Origin: JBEBVQ01 sp037190845
GTDB taxonomy: Bacteria > Bacteroidota > Bacteroidia > Chitinophagales > Chitinophagaceae
Length of the DNA: 64,000 bases
Reading direction: 5' to 3'
Assembly: GCA_037190845.1 (NCBI GenBank)
Contig: JBBCJI010000031.1
Coordinates: 1 to 64,000 of the forward strand
Part shown: piece by piece, positions 1 through 8,015 of the stretch
Numbering within the stretch: position 1 is the stretch's first letter
Layout: the number at the start of each line of letters is the position of its first letter
Position numbers and translations under genes: made by a program
The notes under the pieces: generated by a model
What the model was told of the DNA's origin: nothing
Seen by the model: the letters and a program-made list of their open reading frames with translations, nothing else
Databases searched by the model: none

Positions 1-1
1 T

Positions 2-124
2 GGAGTCAAAGCATACGAGGAACAGATCCGTCGGCAACAGATCAAATCTCTTGAAAAAAGAGCCCGCTCACTCAATTTTCAGATCATTGAAAAACAACAA
101 GTTGAAACAATGCGTCAATGGTAG
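2..124 (+). CDS. C-terminal fragment of unidentified protein (transposase-like)
   Basis: The open frame enters from the left edge and ends at a TAG at 122-124, giving 40 residues. They are basic and helical, with a run of charged residues (EEQIRRQQIKSLEKRARSL) of the kind seen at the C-termini of many bacterial transposases. That resemblance is weak and no catalytic region is visible. The stop codon lies at the first bases of the inverted repeat that follows. It could equally be the tail of any coiled-coil protein; the sequence left of the window decides. Confidence 0.4.
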   Translation, partial: GVKAYEEQIRRQQIKSLEKRARSLNFQIIEKQQVETMRQW

Positions 125-205
125 CGTGGAGCGAAGGATCCCACGCAATACGGACACATATTACGTGGGATCCTTCATTCCGCTCCGCTACATTCTGGAT
201 GACAT
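121..205. repeat. Imperfect inverted repeat (GTCATCC-type palindromic element)
   Basis: The two arms contain GCGAAGGATCCCACG and CGTGGGATCCTTCATTCCGC and face each other around a short AT-rich centre; the right end is ATGACAT (GTCAT on the minus strand). The same head and GAAGGATC core occur in the element at 1412-1489, so it belongs to a dispersed palindromic family. The rest of the stretch to 431 has no gene; an AT-rich segment with a TATTTTTG box at 353-360 may hold the promoter of the next gene, without a clear -33 element. Confidence 0.6.
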
Positions 206-430
206 AGTGGACAGCTTCATGTCTCACGTCATTGATTATACAAATTGAGTGCGTTATTAGCTGCAATGTACTTTTTATACTCCTCCACAACTTGGCACAA
301 ATCCCCCCTCAATTTGACCTGTTGAGCTATACCGGTGTATTGCATATACGGATATTTTTGTGGTATGAATCTTTTATTGTTTTTGATTCAATAGTCCGAA
401 ACGATTTTTCACCATTATAAAAACGATTTT

Positions 431-871
431 ATGGAAAAGATGCAATTTAAAACCACCATCAATGCACCCCGTGAAAAAGTATGGCAGGTGCTTTGGGGCG
501 ATCATACTTATCCGGAATGGACTGCTCCATTCAGCGAAGGATCAAAGGCCGTTACAGACTGGAAAAAAGGGAGCAAGGTGCTGTTCCTCAATGCAGACAA
601 TGAAGGCATGATATCTATTGTGCATGACAGGATCGAAAATGAGTTTATGTCTTTCAGGCACGTGGGCATGGTAGATAAAGACGGTAAGGAAGATCTCGAT
701 AGTGAACAGGTACAACAATGGGCAGGTGCGCTGGAAAATTATACCCTGAACGAAATAGAGGGTGCTACCGAAGTGATCGTTGATATGGACGTGACCGATG
801 AACACAAAGATCATTTTCTGAATATCTGGCCGAAAGCGTTTGAAAAACTAAAAGAAATATCAGAAAAATAA
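431..871 (+). CDS. SRPBCC (START/AHSA1-like) domain protein
   Basis: A 146-residue cytoplasmic protein. The N-terminus (FKTTINAPREKVWQVLWG, then YPEWTAPFSEGS) is the usual beta-strand plus helix opening of the SRPBCC fold, and the C-terminus ends in the long amphipathic helix (HFLNIWPKAFEKLKEI) that closes the hydrophobic cavity. Length fits a single-domain member. Members of the AHSA1-like branch bind hydrophobic ligands or act as Hsp90 activators; the ligand cannot be deduced here. The ATG lies after a long AT-rich leader. It precedes a VOC-fold gene by 24 bases, so the two are probably co-transcribed. Confidence 0.85.
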   Translation: MEKMQFKTTINAPREKVWQVLWGDHTYPEWTAPFSEGSKAVTDWKKGSKVLFLNADNEGMISIVHDRIENEFMSFRHVGMVDKDGKEDLDSEQVQQWAGALENYTLNEIEGATEVIVDMDVTDEHKDHFLNIWPKAFEKLKEISEK

Positions 872-895
872 TAGATAATATAAAATATATTGAAT

Positions 896-1315
896 ATGGC
901 AACGATCAACACGTACCTGAATTTTAACGGTAATGCAGAAGAGGCGTTCCGGTTTTACCAATCCGTATTGGGCGGAGAGCTGTTCATTCAACGGATGAAA
1001 GATACGCCTGATGGAGATAAGCTGCCGGAGGACGAGCAAAACCGGGTGATGCACGTCTCTTTACCTATCGATAACGGGAATAACCTGATGGCTTCCGATA
1101 TACTGGAATCCACAGGACATAAGTTAATTACGGGCAATAACCATTACATTTCTCTCCATGTGGACAGCAGGCAGGAAGCCGACAGAGTATTTGATGGACT
1201 TTCAACCGGAGGAACAGTAGTGATGCCGCCTGAAGAGATGTTCTGGGGAGATTATTTCGGAATGCTTAAAGATAAGTTTGACATCCAGTGGATGGTAGCG
1301 TCGGCATCAAAATAA
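896..1315 (+). CDS. VOC (glyoxalase/PhnB-like) family protein
   Basis: 139 residues starting MATINTYLNFNGNAEEAFRFY, the standard opening of the PhnB/3-demethylubiquinone-methyltransferase-like branch of the vicinal-oxygen-chelate fold; FYQSVLGGEL and the closing WGDYFGMLKDKFDIQWMV are also typical. The frame could begin at a TTG two codons upstream (890), but the ATG at 896 fits family N-termini. Members are often annotated loosely as glyoxalase or bleomycin resistance; the substrate is unknown. It follows the SRPBCC gene closely, a common pairing of small ligand-binding proteins in Bacteroidota. Confidence 0.88.
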   Translation: MATINTYLNFNGNAEEAFRFYQSVLGGELFIQRMKDTPDGDKLPEDEQNRVMHVSLPIDNGNNLMASDILESTGHKLITGNNHYISLHVDSRQEADRVFDGLSTGGTVVMPPEEMFWGDYFGMLKDKFDIQWMVASASK

Positions 1316-1411
1316 TGTCCGGAAAGGAAATAATACATTTTCTTTGCATGAAATATGGGAGTATATGTTTCTTGCTTCCTTTTGTTGCTGGTGCTTTATC
1401 GCATCCTCATT

Positions 1412-1489
1412 GTCATCCTGACGAAGGAAGGATCTCACGGAATGTTGGTCTCCCCGTATTGTGTGGGATGCTTCCTTCGTCAGCATGAC
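1412..1489. repeat. Inverted pair of GTCAT-headed palindromic repeats
   Basis: Starts GTCATCCTGACGAAGGAAGG and ends with the inverted, slightly diverged copy CTTCCTTCGTCAGCATGAC, about 35 bases apart. Two REP-like units in inverted orientation form a REPIN-like hairpin. It fills most of the 278-base gap between the VOC and OsmC genes and may also stop transcription. No gene is seen in the gap. Confidence 0.7.
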
Positions 1490-1592
1490 ATCGTGGTTTA
1501 TTATTTGGTAAATACACACTGGTAAAGGACGGGCGCCACTTTCTACCTGTTTGGAGTATTGTTATTTACGGAGTTGAAAAGTACAATGAGCC

Positions 1593-2063
1593 ATGAGCAA
1601 AGAGCATACCTACTGCCTGACCATTACATGGACGGGAAATACAGGGAACGGAACGGTCGGTTACCGTTCCTATGACCGCAGTCACACGATCTCCGCAGAT
1701 AACAAGCCGGATATTTCAGCATCTTCCGATCCCGCATTCCGCGGCGACAGCACAAAATACAATCCCGAAGAATTGCTGATCGCTTCCCTGTCCGGCTGTC
1801 ACATGCTCTGGTTCCTGCACCTGTGCGCCGATCAGGGGATCACGGTCACCGGCTATACAGATACCCCGGTGGGCGTCATGACCGAAACGGCCAATGGCGG
1901 CGGAAAATTTAAGGAAGTCATCCTGAATCCTGTCGTAACAGTGATGGAAACCTCCATGCTCGACAAACTTGATGATCTTCACAAAAAGGCCCATGATCTT
2001 TGTTTTATTGCCAATTCGGTGAATTTTTCTGTAAGGCACAATGTAACGGCCAGGATAAATTGA
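1593..2063 (+). CDS. OsmC family peroxiredoxin-like protein
   Basis: 156 residues. OsmC/Ohr proteins are dimeric thiol peroxidases that reduce organic hydroperoxides with two cysteines. The first motif is clear (NPEELLIASLSGCHMLWFLHL, Cys near residue 69), and the second cysteine is in AHDLCFIANSVNFSV near residue 138, both at the expected spacing. This is the OsmC branch rather than Ohr. Cytoplasmic; no signal peptide. The ATG at 1593 is preceded by another ATG two bases upstream in a different frame. It stands alone, with its own promoter presumably in the repeat-bearing gap upstream. Confidence 0.9.
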   Translation: MSKEHTYCLTITWTGNTGNGTVGYRSYDRSHTISADNKPDISASSDPAFRGDSTKYNPEELLIASLSGCHMLWFLHLCADQGITVTGYTDTPVGVMTETANGGGKFKEVILNPVVTVMETSMLDKLDDLHKKAHDLCFIANSVNFSVRHNVTARIN

Positions 2064-2130
2064 ACGGATTGAGTTTGACTTGTAAAATAATACAATACAT
2101 GAATGGCTTCTTCCAGAGGCAACAATGGTT

Positions 2131-2161
2131 TTGAATAATCCCCCGGCGTTTGCTAATTTAG
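2131..2161 (+). promoter_or_regulatory. Predicted Bacteroidota promoter of odhB
   Basis: A TTG (-33) at 2131-2133 is followed after 20 bases by TAATTTAG (-7) at 2154-2161, matching the Bacteroidota sigma-A consensus TTG-N19-21-TAnnTTTG except in the final bases. It lies 24 bases upstream of the odhB ATG. Confidence 0.5.
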
Positions 2162-2184
2162 CAGCCCGGAAACGTCCATAATCC

Positions 2185-3414
2185 ATGATAGAAATAAAAG
2201 TACCCACCGTCGGAGAATCCATTAGTGAAGTAACACTGGTAAAATGGCTGAAAAAAGACGGCGACTGGGTGGAACGCGATGAACTGCTATGCGAGCTGGA
2301 ATCTGAAAAAGCTACGTTTGAGCTGAACGCGGAGCAGGCCGGTATCCTGCAAATCGTTGCACAGGAAGGTGATACGCTTAATATCGGGGATCTCGCCTGC
2401 AAAATTGATGAGACAGCCGCCCGTCCGGAAGGAAGTGCGGTGCCTGCAAAAGCACCGGAACAACCTGCTCCGGCAAAAGAAGAAAAAGCTGCCAAAGACA
2501 GCAAACCGGCTGCAACTCCTGTTGATAATAATGCAAAAGCTACACCGGTCGCCCGTTCTATCATGGCAGATAAGCAAGTGAAAGCTGCTGATGTGAAAGG
2601 TTCAGGTTCTCTGGGACGTATACTGAAGCAGGATGTGCTCGAAGCGCTGGAACATCCCGGCCGTAAAGGCGGCGCTGCGGCATTCAGCCGGGACGATAAG
2701 CGGGAGAAGATGAGCAACCTCCGCAAGACGGTATCCCGCCGCCTGGTGGAAGCCAAGAATACAACGGCCATGCTCACCACCTTCAACGAGGTGGATATGA
2801 CCCGTATCATGGAGATCCGCAAACAATATAAAGATACATTTAAGGAAATGCACGGCGTGAACCTTGGGTTTATGTCGTTCTTTACCAAGGCTTGCAGCTA
2901 TGCCCTGCAGGAATGGCCTGCGGTAAACGCTTATATAGACGGCGAAGAAATTGTTTACCACGATTACTGCGATATCTCTATCGCCGTATCCGCTCCCAAA
3001 GGGCTGGTCGTACCGGTGATCCGGAATGCGGAGAGCCTTGCGATGCATGAGATCGAAGCGAAGGTGGGCGAGCTGGCTAAGAAGGCACGTGATAATAAGC
3101 TCACCATCGAAGAAATGACAGGTGGCACGTTTACGATCACAAACGGTGGCGTATTCGGCTCGTTGATGTCCACACCGATCCTCAACCTGCCGCAATCCGC
3201 GATCCTGGGTATGCACAAGATACAGGAGCGCCCGATGGTGGTAAACGGAAAGATCGAGGCTCGCCCGATGATGTATGTGGCGCTCAGCTATGATCACCGT
3301 ATCATTGACGGTCGTGAATCAGTCAGCTTCCTGGTACGCGTAAAAGAACTGCTGGAACAGCCTGAACTGCTGCTGTTTGGTAAAGATCCGATGAAAGCAC
3401 TGCTTGAGTTATGA
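2185..3414 (+). CDS. odhB: Dihydrolipoyllysine-residue succinyltransferase (2-oxoglutarate dehydrogenase E2)
   Basis: 409 residues, normal for an E2 with one lipoyl domain. It transfers the succinyl group from E1 to CoA via a lipoyl arm in the TCA cycle. Order: lipoyl domain (residues 1-75, lipoylated Lys42 in ESEKATFE), Ala/Pro/Lys-rich hinge (about 77-115), peripheral-subunit-binding domain (about 119-157), trimer-forming catalytic domain with YDHRIIDGRE (His371 as general base). The N-terminus IKVPTVGESISEVTL is characteristic of the succinyl rather than the acetyl enzyme. The E1 gene, often adjacent, is not in this window, so E2 appears to be transcribed alone from the promoter at 2131-2161. 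Confidence 0.95.
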   Translation: MIEIKVPTVGESISEVTLVKWLKKDGDWVERDELLCELESEKATFELNAEQAGILQIVAQEGDTLNIGDLACKIDETAARPEGSAVPAKAPEQPAPAKEEKAAKDSKPAATPVDNNAKATPVARSIMADKQVKAADVKGSGSLGRILKQDVLEALEHPGRKGGAAAFSRDDKREKMSNLRKTVSRRLVEAKNTTAMLTTFNEVDMTRIMEIRKQYKDTFKEMHGVNLGFMSFFTKACSYALQEWPAVNAYIDGEEIVYHDYCDISIAVSAPKGLVVPVIRNAESLAMHEIEAKVGELAKKARDNKLTIEEMTGGTFTITNGGVFGSLMSTPILNLPQSAILGMHKIQERPMVVNGKIEARPMMYVALSYDHRIIDGRESVSFLVRVKELLEQPELLLFGKDPMKALLEL

Positions 3415-3416
3415 TT

Positions 3417-3482
3417 TATGAATGATGAGTTGTGAATGAGAAATTTATAACTCTTCATTCATCCCTCAATTCTCACCCCTCA
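3417..3482. repeat. Imperfect inverted repeat of the TGAATGATGA type
   Basis: Arms rich in GAATGATGAG and CTCTTCATTCATCCCTC face each other around AAATTTATAA. Related TGAATGATGA sequences recur at about 46130-46196 and 46681-46822, indicating a dispersed simple-repeat family. It may end transcription of odhB. Confidence 0.4.
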
Positions 3483-3493
3483 TCCCTCACCTC

Positions 3494-4186
3494 ATGGTAA
3501 AATGTCTGCTGGTAGAAGATGATGAGCGGATCGCTTCTTTTGTAAAAGAGGGGCTTTCTGAGAAGGGCTACCTTGTGGATACGGTAGATTCGGGCTATGA
3601 GGCCATCAGCCGGATCAACAGCGTAGACTATGATGTGGTGATCCTCGATATTATGCTGCCGGATATTGACGGCTACGAGGTCTGTAAGATAACCCGCAAG
3701 CGCAATATAAAATCCATCATTATCATCCTCAGTGCTCTTGGAGACCCTGAGGAAAAGATCCGGGGACTTGAAGCCGGTGCGGATGATTTTATGATCAAGC
3801 CGTTTCATTTCCGGGAATTGCTGGCCAGGATCAATGCCCAGTTGCGTCGCAAGCAGATGGAGAAGGGAGTTTTTGAGGATAATCGTTATGCCGATATTGA
3901 AATTGATGTGAACAGCAATGCTGTAACCCGCAGCGGCCGGAAAATTGAACTCACGCCACGTGAATTTAACCTGCTGATGTACCTGATGCGTAACCGGGAG
4001 CGCGTATTGTCACGTACTGAGATCACGGAAGCGGTGTGGGATATTCACTTCAGCTCGCACACCAACGTCGTGGATGTTTATATCAATTATCTCCGCAATA
4101 AAATAGATAAAGATTTTGACGACAAGCTGATCCACACGATCAAGGGCAGAGGATATCAGCTAAAACAGAAACATCATGAACCTTAA
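3494..4186 (+). CDS. OmpR/PhoB-family response regulator
   Basis: 230 residues: receiver domain (1-118) with acidic pocket Glu8-Asp9-Asp10, phosphoacceptor Asp52 in VVILDIMLPD and conserved Lys102 (MIKPF), followed by a winged-helix DNA-binding domain (about 128-226, ELTPREFNLLMYLMRN and the final GRGYQL). It overlaps the histidine kinase downstream by 11 bases, so the two form a translationally coupled pair. The kinase's build resembles CusS/BaeS-type stress sensors; the signal and regulon cannot be read from the sequence. Confidence 0.93.
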   Translation: MVKCLLVEDDERIASFVKEGLSEKGYLVDTVDSGYEAISRINSVDYDVVILDIMLPDIDGYEVCKITRKRNIKSIIIILSALGDPEEKIRGLEAGADDFMIKPFHFRELLARINAQLRRKQMEKGVFEDNRYADIEIDVNSNAVTRSGRKIELTPREFNLLMYLMRNRERVLSRTEITEAVWDIHFSSHTNVVDVYINYLRNKIDKDFDDKLIHTIKGRGYQLKQKHHEP

Positions 4187-5531
4187 GCAGAAGCTGGCAT
4201 TACGCTCTACTGTTGTGTGTGCCGTTACACTACTGCTCGTGTTTAGCGGCACGTTTTATTTTTTCAGGAATTATATTGATCTCCAGTATTACCGTCTGCT
4301 TGACGAGCGGGCGCTGACTGCCGCTTTTATCTTCCTGGAGAAGGATGAGCTGAGCAGACACAATTATCGCACTTACGAAAAAAAATACCTGCAGGCGCTG
4401 AGCAATGAGATGGTACAGATATACGATGATAAAGGCATCGTATCTTTCGTAGAAGAAGAGACCGGTTTTCCGGTTTCTCCGGAGCTGCTCGGGAAAATAA
4501 GAACAGAGGAGAAATATAACTTCCGGCGCGGCGACCGCCAGTTTTCAGGTATCTTTTACAAAGACAACCAGGGAGATTTTGTGATCATCATCTCCGGGAT
4601 CAACACCCGTGCAGAAGGACAGATACGGAACCTGCTGTATCTGATGGGCCTCTTCTTTGTGGTAGGCGTCATTATCAATTACCTGTTCAATATCCTTGTG
4701 GCCAATGGAACGTTCCGCCCTTTTTCCGCCGTACTGCGTAAGGTAAATGCCATTTCGGCCGAAAACCTGCATGACCGGTTGCCTGTTACGCCCGGCCGTA
4801 AAGACGAGCTGGAAGACCTTGTCACAACACTCAACATGTTCCTTGGCCGGCTCGAGAAAGAAGTAAACAATCAGAAAAGCTTTCTCAAAAATATTTCCCA
4901 TGAGCTGAAAACGCCGCTGACAGCCATTATCGGGCGGGCAGAGGTGGCGCTGGAGCATGATCGTTCGGATTACCGGCAGGTGCTGCAGAAGATTGTCCAG
5001 GATACGGCGGAGGTGAAGTCTGTTATCGAGGGGTTGCTGCTTATCAGCGGTCTTCAGGTAAGTGGTGCTGCAAGCGCTTCCCATACCCTGTTCCGTATAG
5101 ACGAGCTGGTCTGGGAAGTGCTGGAAAAGCTGAGATTCAAATATCCGGATGCCGTGTTCCATACATCGCTGGACGTGGAATCTTCTGATGAGCATGTGCT
5201 CGAGATCCGCTCCCGGCGTGAGCTGCTTGCTACTGCACTGATGAACGTGGTGGACAATGCACTTAAATACAGTAAGGATATAAGGGCGGATATTGTGATA
5301 TGCATAACAGGAGGCCGCCCGGAGATCGTTGTTACAGACAATGGCCCCGGAATTCCTGCTACAGAAAAGGAGCAGATATACGATCTGTTCTTCAGAGGCT
5401 CGAATATCCGTCATATACCGGGGCAGGGGATTGGGCTTTCCCTTACCCGGCAGATACTTGAGTTTTGCGGAGTAGATATCCTCATTCATGATGCGCCCGG
5501 TTCGGGTACGGAAGTGCGGTTGCGGTTTTAG
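4176..5531 (+). CDS. Membrane sensor histidine kinase (HAMP-HisKA-HATPase)
   Basis: 451 residues. Transmembrane segment 1 at about residues 9-30, periplasmic sensor of about 120 residues, transmembrane segment 2 at about 152-172, HAMP linker (about 175-230), HisKA with the H-box KNISHELKTPLTAIIG (phosphorylated His242), then HATPase with N-box MNVVDNALKYS, G1 VTDNGPGIP and G2 GQGIGLSL. Cognate partner of the overlapping response regulator. The last codons and the stop are the left end of a sequence that recurs at 7344 (see the duplicated module), so the gene's 3' end was copied along with the repeats; the gene itself is intact. Confidence 0.93.
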   Translation: MNLKQKLALRSTVVCAVTLLLVFSGTFYFFRNYIDLQYYRLLDERALTAAFIFLEKDELSRHNYRTYEKKYLQALSNEMVQIYDDKGIVSFVEEETGFPVSPELLGKIRTEEKYNFRRGDRQFSGIFYKDNQGDFVIIISGINTRAEGQIRNLLYLMGLFFVVGVIINYLFNILVANGTFRPFSAVLRKVNAISAENLHDRLPVTPGRKDELEDLVTTLNMFLGRLEKEVNNQKSFLKNISHELKTPLTAIIGRAEVALEHDRSDYRQVLQKIVQDTAEVKSVIEGLLLISGLQVSGAASASHTLFRIDELVWEVLEKLRFKYPDAVFHTSLDVESSDEHVLEIRSRRELLATALMNVVDNALKYSKDIRADIVICITGGRPEIVVTDNGPGIPATEKEQIYDLFFRGSNIRHIPGQGIGLSLTRQILEFCGVDILIHDAPGSGTEVRLRF

Positions 5532-5584
5532 TGTCCAAGATCAGGCGGGTCATGCTTTCTTAGAAGCTGTCATCAATAAAAACT

Positions 5585-5787
5585 GTCATCCCGGACCCCG
5601 CTCCGGGATCGTCTCCGGGTTACCACAACCGCTCTTGATAGCTCCGTTAATTTGTAGGTGATGTCGGGCCGGGCTTTCATAGCAGTTGTCATCCCGGACT
5701 CCGTTCCGGGATCGCCTTCAGGTTACCACAACCACTATTAATAGCTCTGCTAACCCGGAGACGATTGCGGCTCAAGGCCGCAATGAC
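5585..5787. repeat. GTCAT-headed palindromes upstream of GIY-YIG copy A
   Basis: Two direct copies of a 27-base palindrome (5585-5611 and 5688-5714; head GTCATCCCGGA, tail CTCCGGGATCG or TTCCGGGATCG). At 5762-5787 lies an inverted unit whose minus-strand reading is GTCATTGCGG...CCGCAATCG, the same head and tail with a different stem. Direct units closed by an inverted unit is the arrangement of REPINs. Confidence 0.8.
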
Positions 5788-5865
5788 AGCGATTAATGAA
5801 GCTTTTAATTGTTTGATATTGAATTTATTAAATGGATTGTCTTTGCGTATGCACAAGAGCCGGAA

Positions 5866-6141
5866 ATGCGCACCTACTATGTTTATATCTGCTCCAATAA
5901 ATACCGTACTGTATTTTACACCGGTGTTACAAACAATATAAATAAACGAATAGCCAGTCATGCGGGAGGTGAAGGGGCAAAATTTACCAGCCGCTATAAT
6001 TGTACTGACTTAATCTACTATGAAGAACACCGTGATATACGGCAGGCGATATCTCGTGAAAAGCAATTGAAGAACTGGAAGCGTCAGTGGAAACTTGATC
6101 TGGTTAAGTCAATTAATCCGGAGTTGAAAAAGTTATTGTAG
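5866..6141 (+). CDS. GIY-YIG nuclease domain protein (URI/UPF0213-like), copy A
   Basis: 91 residues forming essentially only a GIY-YIG domain: the GIY position is YVY (residues 5-7), the YIG position is YTG (18-20), then conserved Arg in NKRIASH, the Glu region YYEEHRDIRQAI and the REKQLKNWKR motif. The family cuts DNA with one metal ion; the physiological role of these stand-alone proteins is poorly known. ATG 5866 is chosen because upstream in-frame sequence has no family match. It is flanked on both sides by GTCAT palindromes and is 87 of 91 residues identical to the copy at 7691. Confidence 0.88.
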   Translation: MRTYYVYICSNKYRTVFYTGVTNNINKRIASHAGGEGAKFTSRYNCTDLIYYEEHRDIRQAISREKQLKNWKRQWKLDLVKSINPELKKLL

Positions 6142-6159
6142 CATCCCTTGATAGAAGCT

Positions 6160-6289
6160 GTCATCCCGGACTCCGCTCCGGGATCGCCTTGGGGTTCCCA
6201 CAACCACTCTTAGCAGCTCCGGTAATTCATGGATCGTGGTGGGGCAAGCTTTCATACCAGCTGTCATCCCGGACCTCGTTCCGGGATCG
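6160..6289. repeat. GTCAT-headed palindromes downstream of GIY-YIG copy A
   Basis: Two direct palindromes at 6160-6186 and 6263-6289 with the head GTCATCCCGGA and tail CCGGGATCG, about 103 bases apart, the same spacing as the upstream pair (103 bases). The linker is also related, so the unit appears to be a ~103-base tandem repeat rather than only the palindrome. Confidence 0.8.
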
Positions 6290-6324
6290 TCTTCGGGTTA
6301 CTACAACCGCTCTTGATAGCTATG

Positions 6325-7176
6325 CTAACCCGGTAGTGACTGTGCTCCGATTTTCTTTAGCTTATCGGTGGCGTGATGCGCCAGCAGGGATTTTATCTGG
6401 GTAATGGCTACCTTGTTCAACAGTACCAGTCGCTCGCCTTGCGGTAGGCCCTGCTGAATAAACAGCGCGTTAATGCTTTCCATATTGCTCAGCACAACCA
6501 GTTGCTCGAGCGTAGCCTCATCCCGGATATTCCCATTTCGTTGCGGATATTTTTCGCCCCATTCCTTTGCTGTAAGACCAAACAATGCCATATTCAACAG
6601 ATCAGCTTCGCTGGTATAAATCAGAGATGATTGGTGCCGGGTGATTGTTTTCGGGATCAGGTTTTCCTTAATGGCATCAGTATGGATTCGGTAGTTGATC
6701 TTCGCGATCGTTCGTTGCAGGCTCCAGTCGAGTTGTTGATGTTTATTTTCCTCTTCCTTGAGGCGTTTAAATTCAGTAATCAGGTAAAGCTTAAATTCCG
6801 GAGATATCCACGAAGCAAACTCGAAAGCTATATCCGTATGTGCAAAAGTACCTCCATACCGTCCTGATTTTGAAGTAATACCTTTTGCCTGAGTAGCTTC
6901 TATCCATCTTTGGGGGGATAACACAAAATAATTGCTCCCAGCTTCATTTTTAAACCTATCGAATTCGAGAGGTTTAAAATCAGCGTTATTCAGCCGCTCC
7001 CAAAGTCCGAGAAACTCGATGGTGCTTCTGCTACGCATCCAATTGTTGATAATGGAAAAGGGCTCATGGCGATTCCGGTATTTTGCGATGTCTGTCAGAG
7101 AAACATAAGCGTTGTGGTCATTGTCATATAGTACCACATCAACACCCTGCACATGGATACTCCTGCTCTTAGCCAT
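6325..7176 (-). CDS. KilA-N domain protein
   Basis: 283 residues on the minus strand. The first ~110 residues match the KilA-N fold (VSLTDIAKYRNRHEPFSIINNWMR, FLGLWERLNN, then SGRYGGTFAHTDIAFEFASW), a small DNA-binding domain common in phage and large-virus proteins and also found as chromosomal accessory genes. The C-terminal half is helical and charged, with LFGLTAKEWGEKYP and a region about residues 215-265 typical of ORF6N/KilA-N accessory proteins in Bacteroidota. It lies between the two copies of the GIY-YIG module in opposite orientation; its stop codon (minus-strand TAG in CTAACCCGG) falls within sequence also found next to the palindromes at 5752 and 7573. Function unknown; probably a regulator or mobile-element passenger. 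Confidence 0.85.
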   Translation of the reverse strand: MAKSRSIHVQGVDVVLYDNDHNAYVSLTDIAKYRNRHEPFSIINNWMRSRSTIEFLGLWERLNNADFKPLEFDRFKNEAGSNYFVLSPQRWIEATQAKGITSKSGRYGGTFAHTDIAFEFASWISPEFKLYLITEFKRLKEEENKHQQLDWSLQRTIAKINYRIHTDAIKENLIPKTITRHQSSLIYTSEADLLNMALFGLTAKEWGEKYPQRNGNIRDEATLEQLVVLSNMESINALFIQQGLPQGERLVLLNKVAITQIKSLLAHHATDKLKKIGAQSLPG

Positions 7177-7410
7177 ATTATCGTATTTAACTCGTTATTA
7201 ATGCTGCCAAATTTGGTGGGTTAAAGGACTTGATATCGATTATCCTGTGGATAATTGCAGGATATGCAATTTGCGTCATTCAATTTGTCGTACCCGTTTT
7301 TAAACACTTAAAACGGATAATAGAAAAGATTGCTTCAGGTCACTCGGGCACGGAAGTGCGGCTGCGGTTTTAGTACCCAGAATTCGGTGGGTCAGACTTT
7401 CATAGATGTT

Positions 7411-7612
7411 GTCATCCCGGACCCTGCTCCGGGATCGTCTGCGGGTTGCTGCAACCACTATTAACAGTTCCGGTAATTTGTTGGTGATGGTGGGTCAGAC
7501 TTTCATAGATGCTGTCATCCCGGACTCCGCTCCGGGATCGTCTGCGGTTGCCACAACCACTATTAATAGCTCTGCTAACCCGGAGACGATTGCGGCTCAA
7601 GGCCGCAATGAC
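7411..7612. repeat. GTCAT-headed palindromes upstream of GIY-YIG copy B
   Basis: Direct palindromes at 7411-7437 and 7514-7540, then the inverted GTCATTGCGG-type unit at 7587-7612. Spacing between the direct units is again 103 bases. Confidence 0.8.
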
Positions 7613-7690
7613 AGGGATTAATGATGCTCCTAATTTGCTGATATATAGTTTGTTAAGTGTTTTGTCTTTGTGTGCACACAAGAGTCGGAA

Positions 7691-7966
7691 ATGCGTACCT
7701 ACTATGTTTATATCTGTTCCAATAAATACCGCACTGTATTTTATACCGGCGTTACAAACAATTTAAACAAACGAATAGCCAGCCATGCGGCAGGTGAAGG
7801 GTCAAAATTTACCAGCCGCTATAATTGTACTGACTTAATTTACTATGAAGAATTCCGTGATATACGGCAGGCGATATCTCGTGAAAAGCAATTGAAGAAC
7901 TGGAAGCGCCAATGGAAACTTGATCTGGTTAAGTCAATTAATCCGGAGTTGAAGAAATTATTGTAA
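7691..7966 (+). CDS. GIY-YIG nuclease domain protein (URI/UPF0213-like), copy B
   Basis: 91 residues, differing from copy A at four positions (Ile/Leu, Gly/Ala, Ala/Ser, His/Phe). All recognisable motif residues (YVY, YTG, NKRI, YYEE, REKQLK) are kept, and the frame is intact, so both copies may be functional. ATG 7691 chosen as in copy A. It is enclosed by palindromes on both sides. Confidence 0.88.
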   Translation: MRTYYVYICSNKYRTVFYTGVTNNLNKRIASHAAGEGSKFTSRYNCTDLIYYEEFRDIRQAISREKQLKNWKRQWKLDLVKSINPELKKLL

Positions 7967-8015
7967 TAAGTCTTCACAGAAGTTGTTGCCATACAGGCCT
8001 ACTTTCATAGCCGTT

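Larger units (their letters stand above)
5502..6323. repeat. Duplicated GIY-YIG/palindrome module, copy A
   Basis: About 820 bases that align along their length with 7344-8179. The copy begins inside the end of the histidine kinase gene (TCGGGTACGGAAGTGCGGTT versus TCGGGCACGGAAGTGCGGCT), then contains two palindromes, an inverted partner palindrome, the GIY-YIG gene and two more palindromes. Because the upstream kinase is complete here, copy A occupies the ancestral location. Confidence 0.85.
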
